Positions 47,180 to 57,849 of a DNA stretch of 64,000 nucleotides are shown here, in pieces (the stretch's first letter is position 1; each line of letters begins with the position of its first letter). The stretch comes from Podaxis mareebaensis. Taxonomy: Eukaryota; Basidiomycota; Agaricomycetes; Agaricales; Agaricaceae. The stretch covers positions 49,277-113,276 of the forward strand of contig JAEUWP010000362.1 of assembly GCA_018524725.1 (NCBI GenBank), read 5' to 3'. Position numbers and translations under genes: made by a program. Below the pieces are notes generated by a model. It did no database searches. It worked only from the letters and a program-made list of their open reading frames with translations, and was not told the DNA's origin.

Positions 47180-49642
47180 ATGGCACACCAACAAATGCCC
47201 ATCTGGGCCACAGAGGCGGACATCGACGAGGACGTCGATCTCTCTCTTGCCATTGGAAACTATGGCCAAGGTCACTTCGAAGATGGTATGTCTTCGCGAC
47301 TTGGTTCACTCTTTCCCTGGCTGATCAGCAACACTCTAGCACCCATCCAGCATCCTCAGCTTGATGAGGCTGCGTTGATCGCCATCCAGCAGCATATGGC
47401 ACAGCAGGCAGCCTTCTCGCAGATTCCGGATGTAGTCAAGGCCGTGAGCATATCCCCAAATCAACTGCACGAGCATATTGATGAATCTTCGACGTAGTTC
47501 ATTGTTCGCTTCCATCAAGCGGTTCTGGAGAACAACCTTGAAGAGATCACCGTTGCGTATGAGAGTGGCTGGAACAAATACACAGAAAAGTTTTACTCAA
47601 GAACGGAGTGGCCCGAGGCGGAAATTATCGCACCTTTGGTTAATGACGGTGCGTTCCTTCTATCGTCTTTCTGTCTCCCTGACAGTGCTGAGGCCCCTTA
47701 GATCCCATCTTCCTCATCCTCTATCGCGAGCTCTACTACCGTCATGTCTATTCCCGCCTGCAACCCAACATCGATGACAGGTTCCATTCCTACGAGAACA
47801 GCTGCGAGTTGTTCAACTACCTTCTTAGTGCGTGACTTCGTCGATGCAAAGCTGATAGACCATTAAAGCTACAATCTAGATTCTGACGGACCCGTACAGT
47901 TGGAGCTACCTGAACAATGGCTTTGGGATATCATTGATGAATTCATCTATCAATATCAAGTTTTCTGCACATGGAGGTCCAAGTTGAAAAACAAAACGGA
48001 CGATGAGCTTCTCACGCTGGCTGAAGGCGGACCTGTACGTGTTCGTTTCATCATGAAAGCGCCCAACATCGAATTGAATTTGCTAGGTTTGGAGTTCGTA
48101 CAGCGTCCTCAATGTCTTGTACTCCTTGATGCAGAAGTCCAAAATCAATGAATATATCATTGCGACACGAGAGGGCAAATCGCCGGAAGAAATTGCGTTC
48201 GTAAAGTCCCACTGTTCTAGTCGCCCAGATTTGACCCCTCTACAGCGAGATTGTCGGGGAGTATGGTCAACGCCCACTTTATAGGATGCTCGGTTACTTC
48301 AGTATCATTGGACTTCTACGTGTCCATGTCCTGCTTGGCGACTTCACACTTGCGCTCAAGGTTATGGAAAATGTCGAGCTCAACCAAAAAGTAGGTAATG
48401 ATGTGAATCAGGACCGCATCCCCGCTCACGTCTTTGTATAGTCGCCCTTTACCCGCGTAACCGCATGCCATGTTACGACCTACTACTATGTCGGTTTCTG
48501 CTATATCATGCTCAGACGGTACCCGGACGCCATCCGGACGTTCGTCACCATCCTTAATTTCATTATGCGGATGCGTCAATACCACACAAGAAGTTACCAA
48601 TACGACCAAGTACGTTTCAGGCCCCTTCATGTATTCCCTAGGTATTGATCAATTGTCCAGATCAGCAAAACAGCAGACCGCATGTATGCCCTTTTCGCCA
48701 TTTGTAATGCCCTCTCTCCAACGCGGTTGGATGATAACATCGCAAACATTGCAAAGGAGAGGTTCGGGGAACAATACGCTAAAATTGCCCGTGGAGGGTT
48801 AGTATATACGACGCCCTCTTCAATCTGGATGACTCTGATTGTTTTTATAGACAAGAAGCGCTCAGCGCATTCGAAGAACTCTTCCTTTACGCTTGCCCCA
48901 AATTCATCACCGCCAATCCACCTCCCTACGAAGATCCTGCCGCCATTAGCGCTCTTCTCGCACCCTCCTCCCCTACTGAAACCTCACACTCTGGCTACGA
49001 CGCGACGCAACGGCACCTTAGCTTGTTCCTAGCCGACGTTGCTGCCCAGTTGCCCGTTCCTACGCTAAGGAGTTTCTTGAAATTGTATACGAGCCTCGAT
49101 GCGAAGAAGCTCGCGAACTTCTTGGATGTGGATGAGGAGGAGATGGTGCAAGAGATGATGGTCATGAAGCAGGCTAGCAAGAGTTTGAGTCGTGTGCCTG
49201 GGAGCGAGGCTATGGGCCTCTTGGATGGGCGGGTGACTACGACAAGTGATTTGGACTTTATCATTGACGAGGTAAGATTATACATTTCTCCTTCAGTGCT
49301 TACAGGAACTCAACTGAAACCCTATAGAATATGGTTCACATCACCGAATCAACCGTTGGTCGCCGCTACGCCGGGTGGTTCATCAAAAACACAGAACGTG
49401 CACAAAAGATCTTCGACGATCTGAAAAATATGCCTTTGCCCATTCCGCCTGCATCTGCTGCCAACAGTTCGTCTGCAGGAGGCACCAACCCAGGAGCGGC
49501 GGCTAGTGCTATAGCTGCATCTGTTGCAGCTCCGACTGGAGGAGTGAAGGAGACTGCTGAAGCGCAGGCGCAGACTCAGGGTCAGGCGCAGAAAGGTACT
49601 AGTACACAAAGGAAGGCTGTTTGGGGTGGTGTAAAAGCTTGA
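47180..49642 (+). CDS. eif3l: Translation initiation factor eIF3 subunit L
   Basis: This is a PCI-domain subunit of the eIF3 complex, cytoplasmic, bound to the 40S ribosome. ATG 47180 opens [20 protein letters not shown]. Introns are short and joins keep frame. Typical segments are [95 protein letters not shown] and [20 protein letters not shown], followed by the PCI part ending in [16 protein letters not shown]. The C-terminus is an Ala/Ser/Gln-rich tail and the stop is TGA at 49642. One donor (GTTCGT near 48197) is weak but joins well. The eIF3l subunit is absent from Saccharomyces but common in filamentous fungi. Confidence 0.95.
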
Positions 49643-49826
49643 GAGTTGAGATGAGCGAAGGGTTATGTAGATTGAAGATTTGTATTCTTTGTACTTGGGG
49701 GAGGGTCCTCTTGTGCTTTAACCCGTTGCAGAAAACATAGGGTCATCTTATCTGTAATATGTCTCTTTTGTTGGGAGCTGAGGTCCGTCTTGAACCATCA
49801 TCTCCGCGGATTGAATTGGTAATGAC

Positions 49827-50520
49827 TAGGGCTGGGTTAAAAACTCTTTTGTTAAAAACATATTTCAAATTCACACGTTAATAACATGTTTTTAACATAT
49901 TTCACAACATGGGGGTCGATCGGGGCGTGCGAATATTGTGAAATTCAGCACAAGGAGTTTTGGCCGCCCTCAGAGAAGTTTCGTGTCCACTAATCCCTGT
50001 CGTGAATATTCTTTGCACCTTGAAAACATTATCAATGCTTTCTGCTCAACAAAAGGAGATTATGCTTGCCGCTAATCGTGGATTTGTGGAGAAGAAGCAG
50101 GCTGAGCTCAAGGAGCTGTTGGATTTGGTCGAGACTGTCATCCCCGACAAGGATAGTCGAGAAAGGAGAGAGTTGCCGATTTTGTCAAGCTTGATAGCCC
50201 TGCACTCAAGGCTTTGATTCACCATCTCGCTGGGGGTGACGGTTTGACGGGGGAAGGAGTAGTTGATGCTCCTTCGCTGACCTCGAAGCCACCTAGTGGC
50301 CATCCCGATGACTGGGATATGGATGACTACCTCTAGTAATGGGTTCCATACATTGCATTTCCAACTTTTTCTCTTCGAAATGTCGCCTACATCCCTTAGT
50401 ATAATAAAGCTTATGTAATACATTTTTCACTGTTTTTAACACTGTGAAAACCATCTCACATGACGCCCCGGTGAATCTCACGTTAATAACTAGGTCGATT
50501 CTTATTTTAACCCAGCCCTA
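49827..50520. mobile_element. hAT-type non-autonomous DNA element, 694 bp
   Basis: The ends are perfect 16-bp terminal inverted repeats TAGGGCTGGGTTAAAA. The element is flanked by an exact 8-bp duplication GTAATGAC (49819-49826 and 50521-50528), the hallmark of hAT transposition. A subterminal CGTTAATAAC occurs near both ends. No transposase is encoded, so it must be moved by an enzyme elsewhere. It lies between eIF3l and tRNA-Gly copy 4, ending 22 bp before the tRNA. Confidence 0.88.
50035..50336 (+). pseudogene. Broken reading frame inside the hAT element
   Basis: An ATG at 50035 opens a helical, charged stretch (QQKEIMLAANRGFVEKKQAE, then LLDLVETVIPDKDS) that runs to a stop at 50217. An overlapping second frame continues with DFVKLDSPALKALIHHLAGG and an acidic end (HPDDWDMDDYL), stopping at 50336. 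Both look like real protein, so a frameshift near 50,160 or an intron probably separates them. It could be a captured host gene fragment or the remnant of an element-encoded protein. I do not recognise it. Confidence 0.4.
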
Positions 50521-50542
50521 GTAATGACTACCTATCAAGTGA

Positions 50543-50627
50543 GCATTAATGGGGTAGTGGTAACCTGGGTCGTTGCCATCTGAGTGTAAAGCTCGACCCG
50601 CCGGGGGTTCGATTCCCCCTTAATGCA
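50543..50627 (+). tRNA. tRNA-Gly (GCC), 14-nt intron, copy 4
   Basis: It has the same fold and sequence as copy 2 apart from the intron. The acceptor is GCATTAA/TTAATGC, the anticodon GCC, and A and B boxes are intact. A TTTT run begins right at the 3' end (50628). The 5' flank was hit by the hAT element. Confidence 0.9.
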
Positions 50628-51037
50628 TTTTCCAGGAAAAATAATCTTTTGTTCCGCAATGTTTACATGGATCCCAATGATTGGGGATCTCCCCAGGGAC
50701 AATTCCGGGAGACGGAGTGTGTGTATCGAGAGAAGGCTTCCATGATAAGGATTACATCGACCTCCTGGTATGCATTGGTAAGCGATTAAATTCCTGATAT
50801 CGGTATTGCCGATTTTCCTTGCATCCAAGTCACCACCCAACTTAGGTCTGATCGCCCTCGAATTTCAAGATGACTTACGTGCATCTTACATCTTTCTGCA
50901 TCTGACCTCCGTGCCCCTGGTATCCGCAAGAAGTAAGCACAATTCACGATGTGACGCCGTGAAAGCACGCTTCGTCACAGACCTACGGCGGCACTTGTGT
51001 TGGCGCTAGACCTTTCATCCTCTGTTCATCCTCAAGC

Positions 51038-52690
51038 ATGTCTCCCTGCCCTCATTGTCCACACTGCAAATCAGCTCAAAATGCTCAATCGGACTGGACA
51101 AAACCCCTGGATGAAATTACGTTCGTGCAGGCAGAAGTCGACCGTCTCTTCGACCTCATCATTAAACTCAACAATGACCGCGTCGCACTCTTACGGCGCC
51201 TCAACTCCCTTCGTTCAGCGACGCGCAATCTGCCGTCCGAAATCTTATCCATCATCTTTCAACACGTCGTGCCTGCATGCGACATCAGCTCTCGCAGCCT
51301 CCGTCTCTACCGCACAGAGGCTGGTCCCGATCCGCAGGACAGCTACAACCCTGTCATTCTGGGCGCCGTTTGTTCTCAATGGTACTATGCAGCCCAGTCT
51401 ACCCCTCAGCTCTGGACGTCACTTATTCTCGATGTCCGGGATCAGAAGAGTGCTGTAACGAAACTCGAGCTTCTGAAGCTGTACTTGAAGAACGCGAAGA
51501 ATCTATCTTTCTCTCTCGAACTCAACTTCGACAGGGAGAGATTGCCCGTTGATGCAGTATTGTATCTCTATGATGATCCGGAAAACTATGATCCCGAAGG
51601 CTTCCAACTCCTCGCACATTTCGGCAGCATCATCTTTGCTCCCGAAAACGCGTGCCGGATCAAAGTCTTACGGATGAGTGAGACTCCGTCGGCTTGGTCT
51701 CCGTTCTTCTTCAACGGATTCCGGAGGCTCGAGGAGCTCCGCCTTGGAGCTGATTGTAGCCAAAGGCCCGCCACGAGGCATATTGTGGAATGCGAAACAC
51801 CTCATCTCAACCGCATTATCGCAAAGAACACTTACTTGATGATGCCAGCCAATGTCGGGACATGGTCACAAAACCTGACAGTCATCAATCTCTTTCGTGT
51901 TCCAGTCAGCAGTTGTTTGGAACTATTAACCCTCTGTCCGGGCCTTGTCGAGTTTCGTGCACGAAAAAGTCCGTTTTTCTGGGAGGACGAAATTGGCAAT
52001 AACCCAGAGCTCTATAATACCCTCATCATGCCCAAACTACAAATCCTCGAATGGACTTGCACCGATAACTCATGGAACACAGCGTTCCTAGAACATGTTC
52101 GGCTACCCTTTTTACGCACGCTTGGCTGGGGTGGAGACCACACTTCGGTTGACTCGGACGACTTGGCCGAGTTCTTTGAGGCCTTGCCACCGACTTTGGT
52201 TAAATTGGAGTTGGTAGGGTTAAGGAAGGATCCTGAGGAGCTGGACATTGAGTGGGAAGATTTCCTGGCGCAGCTGATCAATGTGCGGGAGCTGTCTCTC
52301 CTTCAATGCTCTTTTCGCTGTGTTGCAAGCGTCCTAAGGAGCTTGTCTAACCTCGATTACCTCCCAGCCCTAGAGGAGATGTCCATAATCGGTCGACCAG
52401 AGCCAGCACCGAAGAGGGGCCATGATAGCGATGACGGGGATGACGATGACGACAACTATGACGACAATGAATACGAGCCCGATGTTCGAGATCAACTTCG
52501 AGAAATGTTGGATCGTAGGTGGTTTTCACCGGAGGGCAAAAAGTTTCGATTCAGAACGGTGGATCGTTCCCTGGATTGGGAACACACGGATGGAGAATGG
52601 GTGTGCGAAGTGGTGAAAGGGGGATTGGAGTTGGAAATCTTTGAGGATTCAGAACTGTTGGACTACTTGTATGAAGAGAGCGATGAGTGA
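51038..52690 (+). CDS. F-box-like leucine-rich protein, 550 aa
   Basis: This is a single-exon gene. The N-terminus has a Cys/His cluster (CPHCPHCKSAQ) and a short coiled coil (VQAEVDRLFDLIIKLNNDRV). Next comes the degenerate F-box ATRNLPSEILSIIFQHVVPA, then AVCSQWYYAAQSTPQLWTSL, the pattern found in hundreds of Agaricomycete F-box-like genes. Irregular leucine-rich stretches follow, and an Asp-rich block lies near residues 463-485. It probably acts as a substrate receptor of an SCF ubiquitin ligase. The target is unknown. It is not closely similar to the pair at 21-25 kb. Confidence 0.82.
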   Translation: MSPCPHCPHCKSAQNAQSDWTKPLDEITFVQAEVDRLFDLIIKLNNDRVALLRRLNSLRSATRNLPSEILSIIFQHVVPACDISSRSLRLYRTEAGPDPQDSYNPVILGAVCSQWYYAAQSTPQLWTSLILDVRDQKSAVTKLELLKLYLKNAKNLSFSLELNFDRERLPVDAVLYLYDDPENYDPEGFQLLAHFGSIIFAPENACRIKVLRMSETPSAWSPFFFNGFRRLEELRLGADCSQRPATRHIVECETPHLNRIIAKNTYLMMPANVGTWSQNLTVINLFRVPVSSCLELLTLCPGLVEFRARKSPFFWEDEIGNNPELYNTLIMPKLQILEWTCTDNSWNTAFLEHVRLPFLRTLGWGGDHTSVDSDDLAEFFEALPPTLVKLELVGLRKDPEELDIEWEDFLAQLINVRELSLLQCSFRCVASVLRSLSNLDYLPALEEMSIIGRPEPAPKRGHDSDDGDDDDDNYDDNEYEPDVRDQLREMLDRRWFSPEGKKFRFRTVDRSLDWEHTDGEWVCEVVKGGLELEIFEDSELLDYLYEESDE

Positions 52691-53842
52691 CTGGAGGTAT
52701 AATTTCGAGGATGAAGATTTGGGAACCTTACCCCTTCTTGTATATTGACAATGAGAGCGCACAAGAGTTGAGACAATGGAATGACACTGCCGGTAAGAGC
52801 AAATGCTACGGCGGAGGGTAATGGCCTCCTCATCGGATGATGTCGGTGAAGGGAGCAGCATAAGTACCAGAAAAGCTTATGAGAATTATGGAAAAGAAAC
52901 CAAAATATTTTCCGACGCCGCAGGAATACGGTGTGGGGGCCAACAGCCTCCGAGAAAGGCCATGCCCGTGATACTTAGCTATGCCTCAGGACTTCGATTC
53001 GTCACACACCCTGCATTTACAGGATCAGAAATGACATTGGCGAGCGGGAGGGAGCCCTCCGAGCCAGGCCCGGTGCTCTGCGGGTACGGTAAGTATGTTA
53101 CTGACATTGACTCCAAGCGAGAAAGATAGGTCCTTCCTATTTGAGAGATGTAATTACGCAAGTGCAATCCTAGACGATATATGATTACCGTCGTGTGCAT
53201 CGGGGACGAGCAAGGCCCAAAGTTGAGAGGTCGATAGACAACGTAATGGATAACTACACCTTTAGAGCCCACTCAGTGCACGCTGAGCATGCAATCACTA
53301 TTTCATAGTGAAGTATATAAAATATTTCTTACAAAAATGTTCCGCTGAAATTAGTATCATCTTTCCCCCATGAAAATGTGTATTATATCACCCCTGGATG
53401 TTATATATATTGCTCTTTAATATGCTTCATATTTTACAAGAGAATATATGTCTGAATATGAATCATATTCTGACAGGTCTGCTGCACACAAATATGGTGG
53501 TGAATACTTGGACTCATTTCACATCCAAATATTAATAGTCTTTCCATTGTATTTACCTGTCATGTCACAATTCATATTTACTTGGAAGTTGTGAATGTAA
53601 TTCATAATACATGACAGGATTGAGACTGCCAGCATGCACGTTGTATTTCCCTCAAAATCACTTCTGCGGCTTGGTGAAGAAGGCACATGAGGTTTAGAGT
53701 CTGACTCAGTGGCTATGGTTATGGGAGATCACAGCTCTTTTGTCCTCGAAAATTAATTGGTAAGAGACATAGAGAGTAACACTGAAAACAATAATGATGC
53801 AGCAATCGAATCAGACTGAAACTAGATTAGTGAAGATTTTGT
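52691..53842. other. Intergenic region turning AT-rich
   Basis: There is no supported gene. From about 53,290 to 53,650 the sequence is strongly AT-rich and poor in CpG, unlike the gene-bearing DNA to the left. This marks the start of a decayed, repeat-like zone that reaches to the Gypsy element. Confidence 0.45.
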
Positions 53843-54690
53843 TCATAGGAATCTATCTAAGGGCCTTAATGAGCTACCAGTCACCACAATACTTCTTGTA
53901 TGAGCACTCACCAGATTCATGATATTCAAAGGCATCACAATGTATGTGCAGCCAGTAGCATGTAAAAACAGCATCTGCCTGGGCTTCTCACAAGATCCAG
54001 CCATGAAGGGTACAAGCTGTCTCCAGGACTCAGAGGCCCAAGGGGTCGTCTCTGACCACCAGGTCATACTGGCAGCCTCGAACCAAGGGGGAAACCACCC
54101 TGCGTTGGCCCAGTCAATAACCCAGAGTTGTCCATCTCAGCCAAGGATGAGATTTGACATATGGATGTCCATATGGCTGAACATAAGGGGACCCAAGATG
54201 TCAAGGAAAACCTGGTCCATCCCTTCTTGGTGGACCCATTGGAGGACCAGCAGGTGATTGTTAAACCATTTTGCCAAGTCCTGATATGTTGAGAAAGGGC
54301 CAGCACCTTGCGAAGTGAAGAAACAGCCACAGCATAGCTGAGGGGTGCCATCCAATGAGGGTGGGCCAGGGAACACAGGGGGTCCTATGCATGATGCTAG
54401 ACAATGCATCTCAAAGATATAGAACCTGATAGTCAATGCCATATGGAAGCATTTCCACCAGCCCAGCAACAGCCATGCATCACTCAACAGGTCACCATGG
54501 ATGTATTGTAGAATGATGTACCATGATGTACCACCAACCATCAAGAATGGTCACTCGCTCTGCTTTAGGAACAGGGATACAGGTATTGAGTTGAGCAAGT
54601 TCTGTGGCAGCCAGTTGGTGGTAGGCATCAGGGGTGGGAACACACTTGACAATGACATCTGGGCTGAGGCAGGTTAAATCCCTGAGGCAT
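53843..54690 (-). pseudogene. Broken phosphotransferase/protein-kinase-like (APH family) gene
   Basis: The aminoglycoside-phosphotransferase-like kinase fold is recognisable. MFSHMDIHMSNLIL is the catalytic loop, and DGQLWVIDWANAGWFPPWFE carries the DxD-type metal site. The gene is broken twice. A tandem duplication of the 10-mer ATGATGTACC (54513-54522 and 54523-54532) shifts the frame in the N-terminal lobe. A TGA at 54139-54137 interrupts the stretch between the two motifs. Similar genes are numerous in Agaricomycetes and of unknown substrate. The 5' end is uncertain. Confidence 0.7.
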
Positions 54691-55518
54691 GTTAAGTGAG
54701 CATGAGCACTGGGAAGTACAGAATGAGACTAGACATAACAGACATTTCACATGCTTTCTTGCATATATTGTTATGAACTTAATAATGTTCACTATACATT
54801 TATTAATTATGATTTCAATTGTATTTATCTTTGTTTTATCTGAAAGCTTTAGTCTTTAGTTTGTTTGTTTTCTTCTATATCTTTCTCATAACAACTATGC
54901 TTATGTAATATCAAAAGTCATATGACTTTTATGGATTGATAAGCTTTTGTACTATTATTAGAAAAGAAGACTTCTTTGATAAAGAACTTTTTGTATCAAG
55001 CTATTATTAGTAGGATTAGGCTTCTTTTGTTCTGAGTCAATCTCTGAGTCAAGCCTCAGTACCTGAAGAACTTCTTAGAAGTTCTAATGTAGATATATTT
55101 AGATACATTGTCTGTAGGTATATAAACTGTCAACACTAACAAGTAGAAAGCATTGTTTCTACTTGGTTAGGTGGAGACTGGAATAGAAGTCTTTATCAAC
55201 TATAAGTGAGATGATTTAAGTTGTCTTATATATCTCTATCACTCTCTAAGTTGCTTTAAGAGTTCTATTGAGGAATAGACATATTGTGTGACTATAAGTA
55301 GTTATCTTGATGTGTTGACTCTGTCAGTGCTTAAAGGTAATCTATCTGTTAGTACATGAGAAGTCTCCTTTGATATGATTTGCAGATACATATTAGGCCT
55401 CTTTATGGACCGAAGTAGCCTCACTATAACATATATCCTCATCAGACATGGTGGTCGGCTGCTCTGGAGCCTGACTAGCATCAATGACTTTGAAGGATAT
55501 TGAAAGAAATGAGGGACC
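54691..55518. other. AT-rich decayed stretch
   Basis: No coding sequence is supported. A 125-bp segment at 54769-54893 is bounded by TGTTATGA and TCATAACA, a perfect 8-bp inverted pair of the TG...CA type, but there is no target duplication. It could be a remnant LTR or chance in AT-rich DNA. Confidence 0.4.
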
Positions 55519-56180
55519 TGTTGTTATGTAGAGACGGTTTCTTCACGTCATCTCAGTGCAGAGAGATACTGTCCTAAGACACCCCAGCACTATTAAGTTC
55601 CTGAAGCAGAATGCCTGTCCGTTCTCTGGAGAGAACTAGAGGCTGGCTGGAAATCTCGCAGGGACTGCCTAGGGAGAGATACGACTTGTAAGGTTGCAGG
55701 CTACTCTATAGGTTTAGCTGTTACGCCAGTTATCCTGTCAAGGCAGGTAGAGCTCTCACGCAGCAAGAAGATAAAGCAGAAGACAGTCCTCGCTATTCTC
55801 ACGCTATGTACAAATGATCGTAAAGCTAAGTTCTACTTACTTTACAAGCTATCTAAATACTAAGGCGATTGCTATCCTACATGTCCCAAAGGAGAATCTT
55901 CATAACTACTTCAGTACTCTAAGTATAGAAGACCGAGCCTGAAGTAAGATGAGATCTGTAGAAGGCAAGCTATTATTATACAATACATCACCAAGCCCGA
56001 GTGCTAAACATAGTGCATCTTCAGAAGATCCGAGGTAGGACCAAAGTTGCAATGGAAGGCAGGTCAAGGTGGATGCTTGGAGTTGGGAGGCAGAGAGACA
56101 GTCAATGGATGATGAAGGGCGATGAGTCAGGATGCAAAAGAGACGTGGATGACAGTGGAGACAAGAGGAGTGTAACATCA
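55519..56180 (-). repeat. Putative 3' LTR of the chromovirus
   Basis: On the minus strand a purine tract ACAAAGGGGA (56190-56181) is followed directly by TGATGTTACA, a fitting LTR start. TG at 55519 on the plus strand (TGTTGTTATG) would give a CA end, 7 of 10 bases complementary to the start. The length would be 662 bp. The matching 5' LTR is not in the window, so the outer end is tentative. Confidence 0.4.
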
Positions 56181-56190
56181 TCCCCTTTGT
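56181..56190 (-). other. Polypurine tract
   Basis: ACAAAGGGGA on the minus strand, 22 nt after the stop of the third ORF, is in the right place to prime plus-strand DNA synthesis of the element. Confidence 0.5.
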
Positions 56191-56211
56191 ATGATCAAAC
56201 TCCAGATCGAT

Positions 56212-57849
56212 CTACCTATAACAGGTGTCAATCTCTGCGAGGTGTTGTTTGGATTGGTTTTGGATGGGAATGTTGTTAGTCGTAACATGTCAACCTTCGG
56301 TCTGCTTCGTGATAGGGTTGAAAGTATACTCGGTAGTGGTATTTTCTAACGCTCCACGATTGCGAGGAATAGGTCAAGGGATAAGGGTAAAGGCATCTTC
56401 GTATAACATGTTCTGTCATCCTCTCTGGCCAAGAGTCAGAGCGTTGGTGAGAAACCAAACACGCTTCTTGGCTTCTTTGTACATAGGGCTGTTAACAGGG
56501 GATTGATATCGAGACAGGATGACAGGAGTCTGAGGACGTTGAATACATTGCCATGAATGGTGATTTTGTCCTTGGCAGAATCGACACATGTGGTTGGGAC
56601 AGTCAGAGGCGATATGCCCTACTCCTAAACAGAGCCAACAGCCTTGCACATATACTCTGAGGAGGTTGGGAGGAAGGAGTTTCACGACGGTAAGAGGAAG
56701 GGTTCATTGGCGGATGTGGTGCTCCCAATTGGGGTATTTGGAGAGGGGGTTTAATTCTCCCTGCAGAGTCAAGATGTTTATGAGGGTTGGTAAGTTCGGG
56801 TAGGTGGTGATGTCAGGCTTCTGTTCGACTGAAGCCTTAGCTCGAGACTGAAGGGTCTCTGGGACGAATGGGTCAGTTCGCACTCAGTGGGAATAGGCTC
56901 TTCCCTCAGCAACAAGGATTCCTCGATCTCGTTGGTACTGCCAGGGATAGTTCTCTGGTGTAACTCGTGTTCGGCTTCCAGTATCTGTTGTACTGGACTC
57001 TCGAGACTGAGATACTCGATCCATCTCTGCGCATTGGGCGTGAGTGGAGGAGGAGGAGTTCGAGGCAGAAGAGTGTGCCGTGGTGTGCTTGCTTCCATAC
57101 TGTTGTTGGAGTGAAGCAATGAAGGCAGGGGTCTCTGTGGTCGAGGCGGCAGTGAGGAAGGTACACACCTGTCTAACAAGGTTCTTTGCATACTGGACCT
57201 GGTGTTGGGTTTGATACTGCAAGGCAATGTTGTAGAGGGGTCGTGCTGCTCGGGTGGCAGTGTCTTGGAAATTAAACCATAGCTTATCTCCTGGTTCCAG
57301 AGCTGGTGGGTTCCAGCTTCACGGGTTGGTGAGTACGTCGGCTGTGCTTGGATAACCAGCGGCCTGGGTGAGGGAGGTAGTGGTCTGGTAGATATTACTT
57401 GAGGGGTTATATGGATGGGAGATATTGGGCGGATTTCCAGATGCTTGTGGGTCCAGCACTCGATGGTGTTGTCCCGATGAATGACAATCTGGGTTCCTTT
57501 GGGGAGTGGTGGCAAGGGCTTGTTGAAGGAAATTCTGATAGTTTTCATCTTCTGGAACAGTCGTTGTGCGGTTTGGAAGACTGGCATGCAGTGGATTGGT
57601 GGTAGGTGTCGTAGATGTTGGATGATGGTATGTATGCTGATGGAATGGGTTGGTACTAGTGATTGGGGATGGTTCGCTCTGGATGGTAGCAAACTTGAGG
57701 TGGTCTGAGGGAGACGTTGTGATGTAGTTGCCATCAGATCCTCTGGTCGGAGAGTCTCCATGGAGGAGCTCTGTGAAGCTTTCCAGTCTTGACGTTGCTG
57801 GTTCGATGGCAGCATAATCGTTGACAGAGAAGGAACTAGCATTTGACAT
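56212..57849 (-). pseudogene. Extra 3' ORF of the chromovirus with two CCHC zinc knuckles
   Basis: The frame opens with ATG at 57849, overlapping the end of pol by 14 nt, and closes with TAG at 56214-56212 (546 codons). About six internal stops are all TGA. The N-terminal part is Ser/Thr/Pro-rich and starts MSNASSFSVNDYAAIEPATS. A helical middle region includes NLVRQVCTFLTAASTTETPA. Near 56,550-56,650 are two canonical knuckles, CWLCLGVGHIASDC and CRFCQGQNHHSWQC, each CX2CX4HX4C. It looks like a nucleic-acid-binding, gag-like protein. A second frame (57842-56778, 354 codons) is open without any stop over the same DNA, so the frame used in the first two thirds is not certain. Confidence 0.6.

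Noticed and set aside
54769..54893. 125-bp TG...CA segment as a solo LTR
   Set aside because: The inverted ends are perfect but no target duplication or second copy is visible, and the DNA is very AT-rich.
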